A DNA stretch of 64,000 nt from Rhodobacterales bacterium (GCA_025362795.1 JANYFE010000053.1:1-64000), one strand, 5' to 3'; positions 29,368-41,538 are shown, numbered from the stretch's first letter. The notes: generated from the letters alone by a model not told the origin. Numbers and translations: made by a program.

Positions 29368-30569
29368 ATGCCCTTTACATCGTTCTGCCGCGCTGTGGTT
29401 GCCAGAGTTGGCGTGCTGTCCGTGATCGGGTTTATCTGTGCAACGGGGGCCGCTGTGGCGCAGGGCATGCCGCCCGCCGGTGGCGGGGGCGCGGCACAGG
29501 TCGGCACCCTGACGCTGCAAAGCCGCGACGTGCCTTAAGTCCGCACCCTGCCCGGTCGCGCTGTTGCGTTTGAGACGGGCGAAGTCAGGTCGCGCGTCAG
29601 CGGCGTTGTGGAAGGCATCCTGTACAAGCCCGGCGCTGCGCTGAACCCCGGCGACCCGATGTTCCGCATCGAGGACACCGCCTACCGCGCCAGCTATGCC
29701 GCGGCCGCAGCCGCCGCGACGGGTGCCGCGCTGCAGGCGAAGGCGGCGGATGCGACTGTGGCACGCTACAAGACCCTGCAGGGCAATGCAGTTACGCAGG
29801 CCGATTTGCAGCAGGCGCAGGTTGCGGCGGCGACGGCGCAGGCCAGCGTTGCGGCGGCCAAGGCGGCGCTTGACGTGGCGCAACTGGATCTGGACCGGAC
29901 GTCGTCAAAAGCCCCGTCGCCGGAGTTGCCGGCCTGCCCACGGTTTCCATCGGTGAACTTGTTACCGCAAACCAGGCCGACGCGCTGGCCACCGTGACAC
30001 GGCTGGACCCGATTTATATTGATGTCAGCGATTCCAGCGCCGGCATGCTGCGGGTCCGGGCACAGATCGACGATGGCAGCCTGAGACCCGGAACCACAAT
30101 CGGCGTGTCGCTGGTTCTTGAGAACGGCGAGGCTTATGACGGCAAGGGCACGGTCGTGGTGCTGGGCAATGTCGTGTCCAGCACGACCGGCAGCTTTGAT
30201 CTGCGGGTGCAGTTCGACAATCCGCGCCGGATGATCCTGCCGGGCCAGTTTCTGCGGGTCAAACTGACGCTGGGCACCACGCGGGCCTGGCTGGTGCCGC
30301 AACGTGCGACGGCGCGCAGCGCGGATGGCACGCTGACCGCCTTTGTGGTCAAGGACGGAGTGGCCGGGAAGGTCAGTCTGACCACGTCAGGCAGTCAGGA
30401 CAATGCCTGGGTGGTCACGGCAGGCGTGGCGGACGGCGATCAGTTGATTGTCGATGGCCTGACCAACCTGCGCGACGGGGCCAAGGTCATTCCGGTCGCG
30501 GCCACGATTGATGCGGACGGGGTGGTCCATGATGCGGCGCCTGCCCCAGCCACCACCGGGAACAACTGA
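29368..30569 (+). pseudogene. RND efflux periplasmic adaptor (MFP), disrupted by an in-frame TAA (29536-29538) and a frameshift (~29905-29920)
   Basis: Three ORFs (…LTLQSRDVP*, EGILYKPGAALNPGDPMFRIEDTAY…QLDLDRTSS, TRLDPIYIDVSDSS…) together make one AcrA-like protein. Confidence 0.88.
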
Positions 30570-30572
30570 CAG

Positions 30573-33500
30573 ATGGCGCATTTTTTCATTCACCGCCCGG
30601 TCTTTGCCTGGGTTCTGGCAATCGTCGTGATGCTGGCGGGCGGCTATGCGCTGCTGCAACTGCCGGTCTCGCAGTATCCCGACATCGCGCCCACCACGGT
30701 GCGTGTCAGCGCCAGCTATTCCGGGGCGACCGCAGAGGCTGTGCAAACCTCGGTGACCGAGGTGATCGAGGACGGTCTGACCGGACTGGACGGGCTGCTG
30801 TACACGATTGCGTCGTCTTCTCAGGGTCGCGCCGGTCTGACGCTGACGTTTGACGATTCCGTCACGGCGAACGATGCCCAGACCAAGGTGCAAAGCAAGG
30901 TCGATCAGATCACCGGCCGTTTGCCAGATGCGGTGCAATCTTCTGGCGTCACCGTGTCGCGGTCATCGTCGTCAATCCTGCTGGTGGGGGCGCTGGTGTC
31001 AAGCGATGCCAAATACAGCACGCTGCAACTGGGCGACATCCTGTCGTCAACGGTCGAAGGCGCGGTTTTGCGCACCAAAGGTGTCGGGTCGATCAACGCC
31101 TTCGGCTCTGGTTATGCGATGCGTATCTGGCTGGACCCACTGAAGCTGGTTGAATATGCGATGACGCCCGCCGATGTGGTCAGCGCGGTGCAGGGACAGA
31201 ATACCACCATTTCGGTAGGCTCGCTTGGCACCCAGCCGGTGACCCGCGGCCAGCAGTTCACCGCCACGATCACAGCGCAAAGCCAGCTTTCCACAGTCGA
31301 GGAGTTTGAACAGATCCGCCTGACGACCACCACCAAAGGCAACACCGTGCGTCTGGGCGACGTCGCCACGGTCGAGATTGGTCAGGAAAGCTATGGCGGC
31401 GATTCCCGGTTCAACGGGTCCAATGCCGCAGGCTTTGGCGTCAACCTTGCCAGCGGGGCCAATGCAGTCGATACGGCGGCAGCAGTGCGGGTGACATTGG
31501 CCGGACTGCAGGCGGCGCTGCCCGAAGGGGTCAGGATCGACTACGCCTATGACACATCGCCCTTTGTCAAACTGTCGATCGAAAAGGTCGAACACACGCT
31601 GATCGAGGCGATCGGTCTGGTGTTTCTGGTCATCCTGATCTTTTTGCAAAACTGGCGTGCCACGTTGATCCCGATCATCGCGGTGCCGATTGTGCTGTTG
31701 GGCACCTTTGGAATTCTGAGCGTTCTTGGCTATTCGATTAACACCTTGACCATGTTCGCAATGGTGCTGGCCATCGGCCTGCTGGTGGATGATGCCATCG
31801 TTGTGGTCGAAAACGTCGAACGGGTGATGGCAGAGGACGGCCTGCCGCCGCTGGAGGCCACCGAGAAAAGCATGGGGCAGATTACCGGTGCATTGATCGG
31901 CATCGCACTGGTATTGTCGGCGGTCTTTTTGCCGATGGCATTTTCGTCCGGGTCAACCGGAGTGATCTACCGGCAGTTTTCGGTGACGATCATTTCCGCC
32001 ATGCTGCTGTCTTGTGCCGTCGCGTTGATCCTGACGCCCGCGATGTGTGCGACACTTTTGCGGCCGCACAAGGCGCAGGACACGGGACTGCTGCTTGCCC
32101 CGGCGCGCCTGTTCAACCGGGGCTTTGGCGCCGCGACCGCGGGATATGCCGGAACCCTGACCCGCGTGCTGCGCCGCCCTTTCGCCGTGCTGATCGTTTT
32201 GGTTGGCGTAGGTGCCACGGCCTATTCCGTCTATACGCGCATCGAAACCTCTTTCCTGCCCGCCGAGGATCAGGGCGTGCTGATGACGATGGTATCGCTG
32301 TCGCCCGGTGCGACCACCGCGGCCACGTTGGCGGTGGTTCAGGATGTCGAAAAGTTCCTGTTGACCGATGAAACCAAGGCCGTCGAATCCACGTTTGTGG
32401 CGATGGGTTTCGGGTTTGGCGGGTCCGGGCAAAATCAGGCGATGGTGTTCGTGAAGTTGCGGGACTTTGCCGAGCGCAGCAGCACGGCCCTGTCAGCCTC
32501 GGCTGTGGCCGCCCGGGCGAATGCCAAATTTCGCGGGCTGCGGGCGGGCACGGTCATGTTCATGCAACCGCCCGCCATTCAGGGGCTGGGCAACTCTGCC
32601 GGTTTTTCGATGTACCTGATCGACCAATCCGGCGCAGGCACCGACGCATTGATTGCCGCAGCGGGCGATCTGATCAAACTGGCAGAGGCGGATGGCCGCA
32701 CCACCGGCTTGCGCAGCGGGGCGTCCGAGGATCAGGCCGCGCTCAACCTGGTGATTGATCAGGAAAAGGCCGCAGCACTTGGGGTTTCCTTGAACGATGT
32801 CAATGCGATGCTGTCCACGGTGTTCGCCGGAAAGTCGGTGAATGACTTCCAGCTTGGCACGTCGCTGCGCCCGGTGATCGTACAGGGTGTCGCCACGGCC
32901 CGCATGCAGCCCGAAGATATCGCCGGTTGGTATGCCCGCAACAGCGGCGGCGAGATGGTGCCGTTTTCCGCATTCTCGACGGTCCGGTGGGGACCGGTTG
33001 CCCCCAGCCTGTCGCGCATCGACGGCCTGCCCGCGGTGTCGATCAGCGGGGCACCGGCAGACGGCGTGTCTTCCGGGGCTGCAATGGACGCAATGGAGGA
33101 ACTGACTGCCAGCATGGCGGGCGGCTGGGGTCATGCCTGGACCGACCTGTCCTATCAGGAACGTCAGTCCGGCAATCAGGCACCGTATCTTTACGCGCTG
33201 TCGGTGCTGGTGGTGTTCCTGTGCCTTGCGGCCCTGTACGAAAGCTGGGCCATCCCGCTGTCGGTGATGCTGGCGGTCCCGGTCGGCATTCTGGGCGCTT
33301 TGACTGCGGCGTGGCTGTTCGGGCAGTCAAATGATGTGTATTTCAAGGTCGGTCTGCTGACAACGATCGGGCTGTCTGCCAAAAATGCCATCCTGATCAT
33401 CGAGTTCGCCCGCGATCTAGAGGCGCAGGGTCGCACTGCCGTTCAGGCCGCGCTGGAGGCTGCCCGCACCCGCCTGCGCCCGATCCTGATGACGTCCCTG

Positions 33501-33668
33501 GCGTTTATTCTGGGCGTCACCCCGCTCGCCATCGCCACCGGCGCGGGCGCTGGGGCACAAAACTCGATGGGCATCGGCGTTCTGGGCGGCCTGCTGGCGG
33601 CGACCGTGCTGGGGGTTTTCATGGTGCCGTCGTTTTACGTGATCATCCGCAAGCTTTCGACGCGGTGA
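30573..33668 (+). CDS. RND efflux inner-membrane transporter (AcrB/MexB-like)
   Basis: 1031 aa; FFIHRPVFAWVLAIVVML, LPVSQYPDIAPTTV, GLLVDDAIVVVENVERVM, GLSAKNAILIIEFA. Confidence 0.97.
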   Translation: MAHFFIHRPVFAWVLAIVVMLAGGYALLQLPVSQYPDIAPTTVRVSASYSGATAEAVQTSVTEVIEDGLTGLDGLLYTIASSSQGRAGLTLTFDDSVTANDAQTKVQSKVDQITGRLPDAVQSSGVTVSRSSSSILLVGALVSSDAKYSTLQLGDILSSTVEGAVLRTKGVGSINAFGSGYAMRIWLDPLKLVEYAMTPADVVSAVQGQNTTISVGSLGTQPVTRGQQFTATITAQSQLSTVEEFEQIRLTTTTKGNTVRLGDVATVEIGQESYGGDSRFNGSNAAGFGVNLASGANAVDTAAAVRVTLAGLQAALPEGVRIDYAYDTSPFVKLSIEKVEHTLIEAIGLVFLVILIFLQNWRATLIPIIAVPIVLLGTFGILSVLGYSINTLTMFAMVLAIGLLVDDAIVVVENVERVMAEDGLPPLEATEKSMGQITGALIGIALVLSAVFLPMAFSSGSTGVIYRQFSVTIISAMLLSCAVALILTPAMCATLLRPHKAQDTGLLLAPARLFNRGFGAATAGYAGTLTRVLRRPFAVLIVLVGVGATAYSVYTRIETSFLPAEDQGVLMTMVSLSPGATTAATLAVVQDVEKFLLTDETKAVESTFVAMGFGFGGSGQNQAMVFVKLRDFAERSSTALSASAVAARANAKFRGLRAGTVMFMQPPAIQGLGNSAGFSMYLIDQSGAGTDALIAAAGDLIKLAEADGRTTGLRSGASEDQAALNLVIDQEKAAALGVSLNDVNAMLSTVFAGKSVNDFQLGTSLRPVIVQGVATARMQPEDIAGWYARNSGGEMVPFSAFSTVRWGPVAPSLSRIDGLPAVSISGAPADGVSSGAAMDAMEELTASMAGGWGHAWTDLSYQERQSGNQAPYLYALSVLVVFLCLAALYESWAIPLSVMLAVPVGILGALTAAWLFGQSNDVYFKVGLLTTIGLSAKNAILIIEFARDLEAQGRTAVQAALEAARTRLRPILMTSLAFILGVTPLAIATGAGAGAQNSMGIGVLGGLLAATVLGVFMVPSFYVIIRKLSTR

Positions 33669-33745
33669 GCGGGGCAAGTGCGGTCTGACCCTGCCCCGGT
33701 CGTCTGGCTGGTTTGGGGGGACGACAGGCGGCGGCCGCCATTTTG

Positions 33746-34219
33746 TCAGGCCTTGAGCCGCGACAAAGCGTCCAGCAGGTCCATGAGGTCTTCGACCCGG
33801 TCCTTGCCGAAACGCCCCTCCAGTTCTGCGAAGATCCGCGCGGAATCGGGGCTGACACGGCGCAAAAGGTCGCGCCCGGCAGGGGCGATGGCCAGCAGCA
33901 GGCGACGCCTATCATCGGCATCCCGCGCCCGTTCGATCAGGCCGCGTTCAGTCAGGGTCTTGATCATCCGCGTCAGCGAGGGGGCCAGGATGTTGGCACG
34001 TTCCGCAACCTGGGTGGCATCCAGCGCACCGGCCTCGCCCAGAACCCGGATGACACGCCATTGCTGTTCGTTGACGCCGTGGCGGTCCAGCATCGGGCGA
34101 AAATGGCTCATCACCGCCTCGCGGGCGCGGAGCAGCGACATTGGCAGCGACCTTTGCGTGGCACGCGGCGCAAGGCTGTCGTCGGATGGGTCAATTTTGG
34201 TCATGATTTTCAGTGCCAC
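33746..34219 (-). CDS. hpaR: HpaR-type MarR regulator of homoprotocatechuate catabolism
   Basis: LLRAREAVMSHFRPMLDRHGVNEQQWRVIRVLGE…RANILAPSLTRMIKTLTERGLI; next to hpaF. Confidence 0.85.
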   Translation of the reverse strand: MALKIMTKIDPSDDSLAPRATQRSLPMSLLRAREAVMSHFRPMLDRHGVNEQQWRVIRVLGEAGALDATQVAERANILAPSLTRMIKTLTERGLIERARDADDRRRLLLAIAPAGRDLLRRVSPDSARIFAELEGRFGKDRVEDLMDLLDALSRLKA

Positions 34220-34282
34220 AGACCTCGGGCCAATTCAAGCAAGCCGCAGCGCCAAGGGGATTGACTTGGGGCGCCAATATAA

Positions 34283-34294
34283 TTAACATGTTAA
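34283..34294. promoter_or_regulatory. Candidate HpaR/MarR operator TTAACATGTTAA (perfect palindrome)
   Basis: 12-bp palindrome between hpaR and hpaF, 16 bp before the hpaF start. Confidence 0.55.
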
Positions 34295-34310
34295 CAGTAT
34301 GGAGGAATGG

Positions 34311-34722
34311 ATGCCGCACCTGACCATCGAGTATTCCGCCAATCTGGCCGCCGTGGCCGATCTGGACGTCGTTTGCCGCGCCCTGCACCGGGCGATGCTG
34401 GACACCGGCCTGTTCGAACTTGGCGCTGTGCGGGTGCGCGCCTTGGCGGCAGCGCATTACGCGGTGGCGGACCTTTTGCCCGAAAACGCCTTTGCGGCGC
34501 TGGTGCTGCGAATGGGCGCGGGACGATCCTCTGACGACAAAGCAAAAGTCGGAGCGCATGTCTTTGCGGAGGCGAGCAAGGCGTTTGCGCCGCTGTTTGC
34601 CACACCGCATTTCGCGCTGACGCTGGAGATCATCGAGATTGACCCCGCGTTCAGCTGGAAGAAAAACGCCATTCACCCGCGCCTACGCGCGACAAAAAAC
34701 GGCAATTCACCGGAGGACAAGA

Positions 34723-34730
<8 letters not shown>
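34311..34730 (+). CDS. hpaF: 5-carboxymethyl-2-hydroxymuconate isomerase
   Basis: MPHLTIEYSANL N-terminus, first gene of the hpa operon; GGAGG SD upstream. Confidence 0.9.
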
Positions 34731-36237
<1,507 letters not shown>

Positions 36238-36246
36238 GAGAAACCC

Positions 36247-37228
36247 ATGCCCGTCCCCCAGCCCCGTTCTTTACCCGCCGTTTAACGTGATCCGGCTTAG
36301 TCATATCGAATTAGGCGTCAGCGATCTTGCCGCCAGCCGGGCCTTTTACGTGGGCACGCTGGGCTTGCAAATTACCCATGAGGATGACCGGACCCTTTAC
36401 CTGCGGGCGCTGGAGGAGCGTGGCCACCACTGCGTGATCCTGCGCAAGTCCGACAAGGCAGAGGTCGGTGTTCTGCGCTTCAAGGTCTTTCCCGAGGCCG
36501 ATCTTGACGCCGCCCACGCGTTTTTCACCGCAGCGGGACAACCCGTCGAATGGATCGAGCGTCGTTTCATGGGCCGCACATTGCGCACCCAAGACCCGTT
36601 CGGCATCCCGCTGGAGTTTTATGCCCAGATGGACCGACTGCCGCCGATCCATCAGAAATACGCGCTGTATCACGGTGTCAAACCGCTGCGGATCGACCAT
36701 TGCAACTGCTTTTCGCCAGATGTGGATGCGTCGGTCGCGTTTTACAGTTCCTTTGGATTTCGCGTGACGGAATATACCGAGGATGCCGAAAGCGGCCGGC
36801 TTTGGGCGGCATGGCTGCACCGCAAGGGCGGCGTGCATGACATGGCCTTTACCAACGGGCGCGGGCCAAGATTGCATCATCTGGCGGTCTGGGTGCCGAC
36901 GCCCCTGAACATCATCGACCTCTTGGACCGGATGGCCACCACTGGCTATGTTACCAATATCGAACGCGGACCGGGCCGTCATGGGATCTCAAACGCGTTT
37001 TTCTTGTACATTCTCGATCCCGATGGCCACCGGACCGAGATTTACTGTTCTGACTACCAAACCGTCGACCCTGACCTTGAACCGATCAAATGGGATCTGA
37101 AAGATCCGCAGCGTCAGACGCTGTGGGGTGCACCCGCGCCGAAAAGCTGGTTTGAAAACGGATCGACGTTTGCCGGCGTCGCCACGCGGGATGCCAGCCT
37201 GAAAGCGCAACCGATCGTGGCGCCATGA
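36247..37228 (+). CDS. hpaD: 3,4-dihydroxyphenylacetate 2,3-dioxygenase (vicinal-oxygen-chelate type); ATG at 36247 is out of frame with the body, possible GTG start at 36287
   Basis: RIDHCNCF, RLHHLAVW, RTEIYCSDY Fe/Mn ligands; GPGRHGISNAFFLYILDPDGH. Confidence 0.9.
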
Positions 37229-38076
37229 GGTTTGCCAGCTTTGCCCATCAGGGCCGCGAGAGTTGGGGCGCGGTCACGGACAGCGGGGTCATCGATCTGG
37301 GCAGCCATGCCGCCAGCCTGCGTCAGGTCATCGAACAGGGTGCCCTGCCCCGGATGACCGAGCTTGCCGCGGGGCTTTCGGCACAGATCGCCTTGCGTGA
37401 CGTCCATTTTGACATCCCCGTGCGCGACCCCGAGAAAATCCTGTGCGTCGGCGTCAATTACCCGGACCGCAATGCCGAATACAAAGACGGGCAGGATGCC
37501 CCGCCCTTCATGTCATTGTTCCCGCGTTTTGCCCGCAGTTTCACCGGTGCGGGGCGGCCGCTGATCCGGCCACCGGAAAGCCCGCAGCTGGATTATGAGG
37601 GCGAGGTGACGATCATCATCGGCAAGGCCGGTCGCAGGATTTCCGAAGCCCGTGCATATGACCATATCGCGGCCATCACCCTTGCCAATGAAGGAACCAT
37701 CCGCGACTGGGTCCGCCACACCAAGTTCAACGTGACGCAGGGCAAGAACTGGGATCGTTCAGGTTCGATCGGCCCTTGGCTGCCGCCGTTCACCGACCCC
37801 GCGCAGCTGGATGATATTGCCCTGCACACCCGCGTCAACGGCGAGGTCAGGCAAAGCGACCGCACCGGGCGGATGATCTTTGGGTTTCGGCAGATCGTGG
37901 CCTATATCTCGACCTTCACCACATTGGTGCCGGGTGACACCATCCTGTGCGGCACACCCACGGGCGCGGGTGCGCGGTTTGACCCGCCGGTCTGGTTGAA
38001 ACCGGGCGACGTGGTCGAGGTTGACGCGGATGGCATTGGCACCCTAAGCAACCACATCGCAGACGAGGTGACGTGA
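37225..38076 (+). CDS. hpaG: Fumarylacetoacetate hydrolase family; HHDD isomerase/OPET decarboxylase
   Basis: ILCVGVNYPDRNAEY, LDYEGEVTIIIGKAGR, DTILCGTPTGAGARFDPPVWLKPGDVVEV; between hpaD and hpaH. Confidence 0.88.
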   Translation: MRFASFAHQGRESWGAVTDSGVIDLGSHAASLRQVIEQGALPRMTELAAGLSAQIALRDVHFDIPVRDPEKILCVGVNYPDRNAEYKDGQDAPPFMSLFPRFARSFTGAGRPLIRPPESPQLDYEGEVTIIIGKAGRRISEARAYDHIAAITLANEGTIRDWVRHTKFNVTQGKNWDRSGSIGPWLPPFTDPAQLDDIALHTRVNGEVRQSDRTGRMIFGFRQIVAYISTFTTLVPGDTILCGTPTGAGARFDPPVWLKPGDVVEVDADGIGTLSNHIADEVT

Positions 38077-38879
38077 TGCTGTCCCAGGCCCAAGTCAGTG
38101 CCGCTGCCGAAGCCTTGGCCGAAGCAGAGCGCAACCGGATCCAGATCGGTCTGTTGTCGCTGACGCATCCGGGCATGACGATGGCCGATGCTTATGCCGT
38201 GCAGGCGGCCTATGTCGCGCGGCGCATGGCCGGCGGGCGGCATAGCATCGGTTTCAAGATTGGCCTGACCTCGAAAGCGATGCAGCAGGCGCTGAACATC
38301 AGCACCCCGGATTCCGGCGTGCTGTTGGACGACATGGCGTTTGAAGATGGCGCGAACATCTCCGCCACCCGGTTCATTCAGCCCAGGGTCGAGGCGGAGC
38401 TGGCGTTTCTGCTGAAATCCCCGCTTGAGGGCACTTCGGTCAGCGTCGCACAGGTGCTGAACGCCACCGCATGCATCATGCCGGCGCTGGAGATATTGGA
38501 TACCCGCATCCTGCGCAGCGACCCCGCGACCGGCAAGACCCGCAGCATCGTCGACACGATTTCGGACAATGCCGCCAATGCCGGGATCGTGACGGGCGGG
38601 TGCGCGATGCGGCCTTACAGTTTCGATCCACGCTGGGCCGGGGCCATCGTGTCGCGCAATGCCGAGGTTGAGGAAACCGGCCTGGGGGCTGGTGTGCTGA
38701 ACCATCCGGCGCGGGGCATTGCCTGGCTGGTCGCCCGTCTGGCGCAGTTTGGTCAGGGGCTGGAGCCGGGACAGATTGTGCTGTCGGGATCTTTCATCCG
38801 CCCGATTGAAGCGCGGCATGGCGATACCATCCTTGCCGACTTTGGCCCGATGGGCACGGTCGGTTGTCACTTTGCCTGA
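38076..38879 (+). CDS. hpaH: 2-oxo-hepta-3-ene-1,7-dioate hydratase
   Basis: [42 protein letters not shown]. Confidence 0.93.
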   Translation: MLSQAQVSAAAEALAEAERNRIQIGLLSLTHPGMTMADAYAVQAAYVARRMAGGRHSIGFKIGLTSKAMQQALNISTPDSGVLLDDMAFEDGANISATRFIQPRVEAELAFLLKSPLEGTSVSVAQVLNATACIMPALEILDTRILRSDPATGKTRSIVDTISDNAANAGIVTGGCAMRPYSFDPRWAGAIVSRNAEVEETGLGAGVLNHPARGIAWLVARLAQFGQGLEPGQIVLSGSFIRPIEARHGDTILADFGPMGTVGCHFA

Positions 38880-38888
38880 AAGGTGCCA

Positions 38889-39683
38889 ATGCCCGCTTTG
38901 CTGAACCCGTTCAAGGCGGCGCTGGCCGAACGCTCGCCACAGATCGGCCTGTGGCTGGGGCTTGCAAATCCGGTTTCGGCCGAGTTGTGCGCCCATGCCG
39001 GGTTTGACTGGCTGCTGGTGGATGGCGAGCACGCGCCCAACGATATCCCGAACATTCTGGCACAGGTGCAGGCGATTGGCAGCCGCAGCCATGTCATCGT
39101 GCGCCCACCGATCGGGCAGACCCACCTGATCAAGCAAATCCTTGATCTGGGTGTGCAGACCATTCTGGTGCCGATGATCGAGACCGCGGCGCAGGCGGCA
39201 GAGATGGCGCGGGCGATGCTGTATCCGCCGCAAGGCGTGCGGGGAGTTGGGGCGGCGCTGGCGCGGGCGTCGGCCTATGGCACCACACCGGATTATCTGA
39301 TCAGCGCCAACGCTCAGACCTGCCTGCTGTTGCAGATTGAAAGCGTCGCTGGGCTGGCGGCACTGGACGAGATTGCCGCGACAGACGGGGTCGACGGCGT
39401 CTTTATCGGGCCGTCGGATCTTGCCGCCGATATGGGACTGCTGGGCAAAGCCGGGGCGCCGCAGGTTCAGGCAGTGGTGGAAACCGCGCTCATCCGCATT
39501 CAGGCGGCGGGCAAGGCTGCGGGGATACTGACGGCAGACCGGGCTTTGGCGCGGCGCTATCTGGATCTTGGCGCGACATTCGTGGCGGTGGGCACCGATG
39601 TTGGCCTATTGTCGGGCGCGACCCACGGTCTGCGCAGAGACTTTGCCGCCTCACCCGACCTTGCCGGTCCTACCGGTTATTGA
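38889..39683 (+). CDS. hpaI: 4-hydroxy-2-oxoheptanedioate aldolase
   Basis: QIGLWLGLANPVSAELCAHAGFDWLLVDGEHAPND; GVDGVFIGPSDLAADMG. Confidence 0.94.
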   Translation: MPALLNPFKAALAERSPQIGLWLGLANPVSAELCAHAGFDWLLVDGEHAPNDIPNILAQVQAIGSRSHVIVRPPIGQTHLIKQILDLGVQTILVPMIETAAQAAEMARAMLYPPQGVRGVGAALARASAYGTTPDYLISANAQTCLLLQIESVAGLAALDEIAATDGVDGVFIGPSDLAADMGLLGKAGAPQVQAVVETALIRIQAAGKAAGILTADRALARRYLDLGATFVAVGTDVGLLSGATHGLRRDFAASPDLAGPTGY

Positions 39684-39752
39684 GCGGGACCGCCGCAACC
39701 GGCAGCGGTAGGTTTGCGCGCCTTTGGCCCATTCAAGGCAGGTTGCGACCCG

Positions 39753-39768
39753 TGTCCACATGTGGACG
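39753..39768. repeat. TGTCCACATGTGGACG, 15/16 match to the palindrome (copy 3 of 3)
   Basis: Read directly, in the hpaI/hppD convergent spacer. Confidence 0.7.
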
Positions 39769-39843
39769 GTTTCGTAACATATTGAGTTATAACACTTTCG
39801 GTTTTTTCATTCAGATTTGATTAACCATGATTTGGCCCGATGT

Positions 39844-40935
39844 TCAGGAGGCTTTCAAAGCGCCGCGTTCGATCTGATCTTGTTCGATGCTTTCGAACAG
39901 CGCCCTAAAGTTGCCCTCGCCAAAGCCGTCATCGCCCTTGCGCTGGATGAATTCAAAGAAGATCGGCCCGACCACGGTGCGAGAGAATATCTGCAACAGG
40001 ATGCGGGTTTCGCCGCCGTTCAGCACACCTTCACCGTCGATCAGGATGCCGTAGCGCGCCAGCCGGTCGATCGGTTCACTGTGCCCGACGACGCGGGTTT
40101 TCGACAAGTCATAATAGGACAGCGGCGGCTTGGGCATGAACTTGATGCCGCGCGCCGCAATCTCGTCCACCGCCGCATAGATGTCCTGCGCGCCGACCGC
40201 GATATGCTGGATGCCCTCGCCGTTGTAGCGTTTCAGGTATTCGACGATCTGCCCGGTCTCGCCCCGGTCTTCGTTGATCGGGATGCGGATACGACCACAG
40301 GGCGAGGTCAAGGCGCGGCTGTGCAGCCCGGAAAATTTGCCCTCGATGTCAAAAAACCGGATTTGTTTGAAGCCGAACAGACGGCCATAAAAGTCGAACC
40401 AGGTGTCCATATTGCCCTTGTGGACATTGTGGGTCAGGTGATCGAGGTAGTGGAAGCCGACGCCCGCGGGTTTGGGCGTTGCGATGAACTCGAACTCTGC
40501 ATAGGGGTTCGCGCCGGCGCCATACACATCGGTGAAGTAGATCAGCGACCCGCCGATGCCGACAATCGCGGGCCAGTCAACTGCCTTGGCCCCGGTGAAA
40601 GGCACCGCCCCCAAAGCAACGGCATGGGCAAAGGCATGGCCTGCATCCGCCACCCGCCACGCCATCGACGGGGCACAAGGACCGTGGGTCTCGACAAAGG
40701 CGCGGGCATGGCTGCCGGGTTCGTCGTTCAGGACATAGGTGATGTCGCCCTGCTGCCAGAGTTCGATGGCTTTGGTCTTGTGGCGGGCGGTGAGGGCATA
40801 GCCCATCCGGGCGAACAGATCGCGCAGGCTTTGCGGATCGGGGTGGGCGAATTCGACGAATTCAAACCCATCGGTGCCGGCGGGGTTTTCGGCGCCGATC
40901 AAGGCGCGGGGGGCGTTGTGCGGAAACGGTCCCAT
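39844..40935 (-). CDS. hppD: 4-hydroxyphenylpyruvate dioxygenase
   Basis: GFHYLDHLTHNVHKGNMDTWFDFYGRLFGFKQIRFFDIEGK; GEGIQHIAVG. Confidence 0.95.
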   Translation of the reverse strand: MGPFPHNAPRALIGAENPAGTDGFEFVEFAHPDPQSLRDLFARMGYALTARHKTKAIELWQQGDITYVLNDEPGSHARAFVETHGPCAPSMAWRVADAGHAFAHAVALGAVPFTGAKAVDWPAIVGIGGSLIYFTDVYGAGANPYAEFEFIATPKPAGVGFHYLDHLTHNVHKGNMDTWFDFYGRLFGFKQIRFFDIEGKFSGLHSRALTSPCGRIRIPINEDRGETGQIVEYLKRYNGEGIQHIAVGAQDIYAAVDEIAARGIKFMPKPPLSYYDLSKTRVVGHSEPIDRLARYGILIDGEGVLNGGETRILLQIFSRTVVGPIFFEFIQRKGDDGFGEGNFRALFESIEQDQIERGALKAS

Positions 40936-40946
40936 GGGCGGCTCCT

Positions 40947-40980
40947 GTCTGGGGTGCGTTCAAGTCTGGGGTGCGTTCAA
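40947..40980. repeat. Perfect tandem duplication of 17 bp (GTCTGGGGTGCGTTCAA x2)
   Basis: 40947-40963 and 40964-40980 are identical. Confidence 0.9.
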
Positions 40981-41073
40981 TATAGCGCGTAACACAGGCG
41001 AAAAGTGCGCAATATTGGCTGGTAAAGGCGTATAGTTTGCGTGATACTTGCGATAATTAGGAAAATATCAAAA

Positions 41074-41538
41074 ATGTCTCGCATCACCGATTCCATCGAT
41101 TCGCGGCTGTTGCATGCCTTGCAGGCGAACGGTGCCCTGACGGCGCAGGATTTGGGGGGCCTGCTGAACCTGTCGCCAAGCCAGGCCGCCCGGCGCAGGC
41201 AGCGGCTGGAGACGGAGGGGGTGATCGCGGGCTATGCGGCACGGCTTGACCCGACGGCGCTGGGCCTGACAGTGCAGGCCTTTGTCTCTGTCCAGATGAC
41301 GCGGCACAACCCCGACACTGCCCGCAGCTTTGCCAGCCTGATCACCACGCTGCCCGAGGTGGTGGCCGTCTGGACCCTGACCGGCGAGGCGGATTATCTG
41401 TTGCGGGTGTGGTGTGCCGATCTGGCGGCGCTGAACGTGCTGATCCAGGGGCGGCTGTTGACCCATCCCTCGGTCGGCCGGGTGCAAAGCCAGATCGTGA
41501 TGGAGCAGCTGAAGGCTGACACGGGGCTGCCGGTTTGA
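41074..41538 (+). CDS. Lrp/AsnC-family transcriptional regulator
   Basis: DSRLLHALQANGALTAQDLGGLLNLSPSQAARRRQRLETEGVIAGYAARLDP. Confidence 0.94.
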   Translation: MSRITDSIDSRLLHALQANGALTAQDLGGLLNLSPSQAARRRQRLETEGVIAGYAARLDPTALGLTVQAFVSVQMTRHNPDTARSFASLITTLPEVVAVWTLTGEADYLLRVWCADLAALNVLIQGRLLTHPSVGRVQSQIVMEQLKADTGLPV

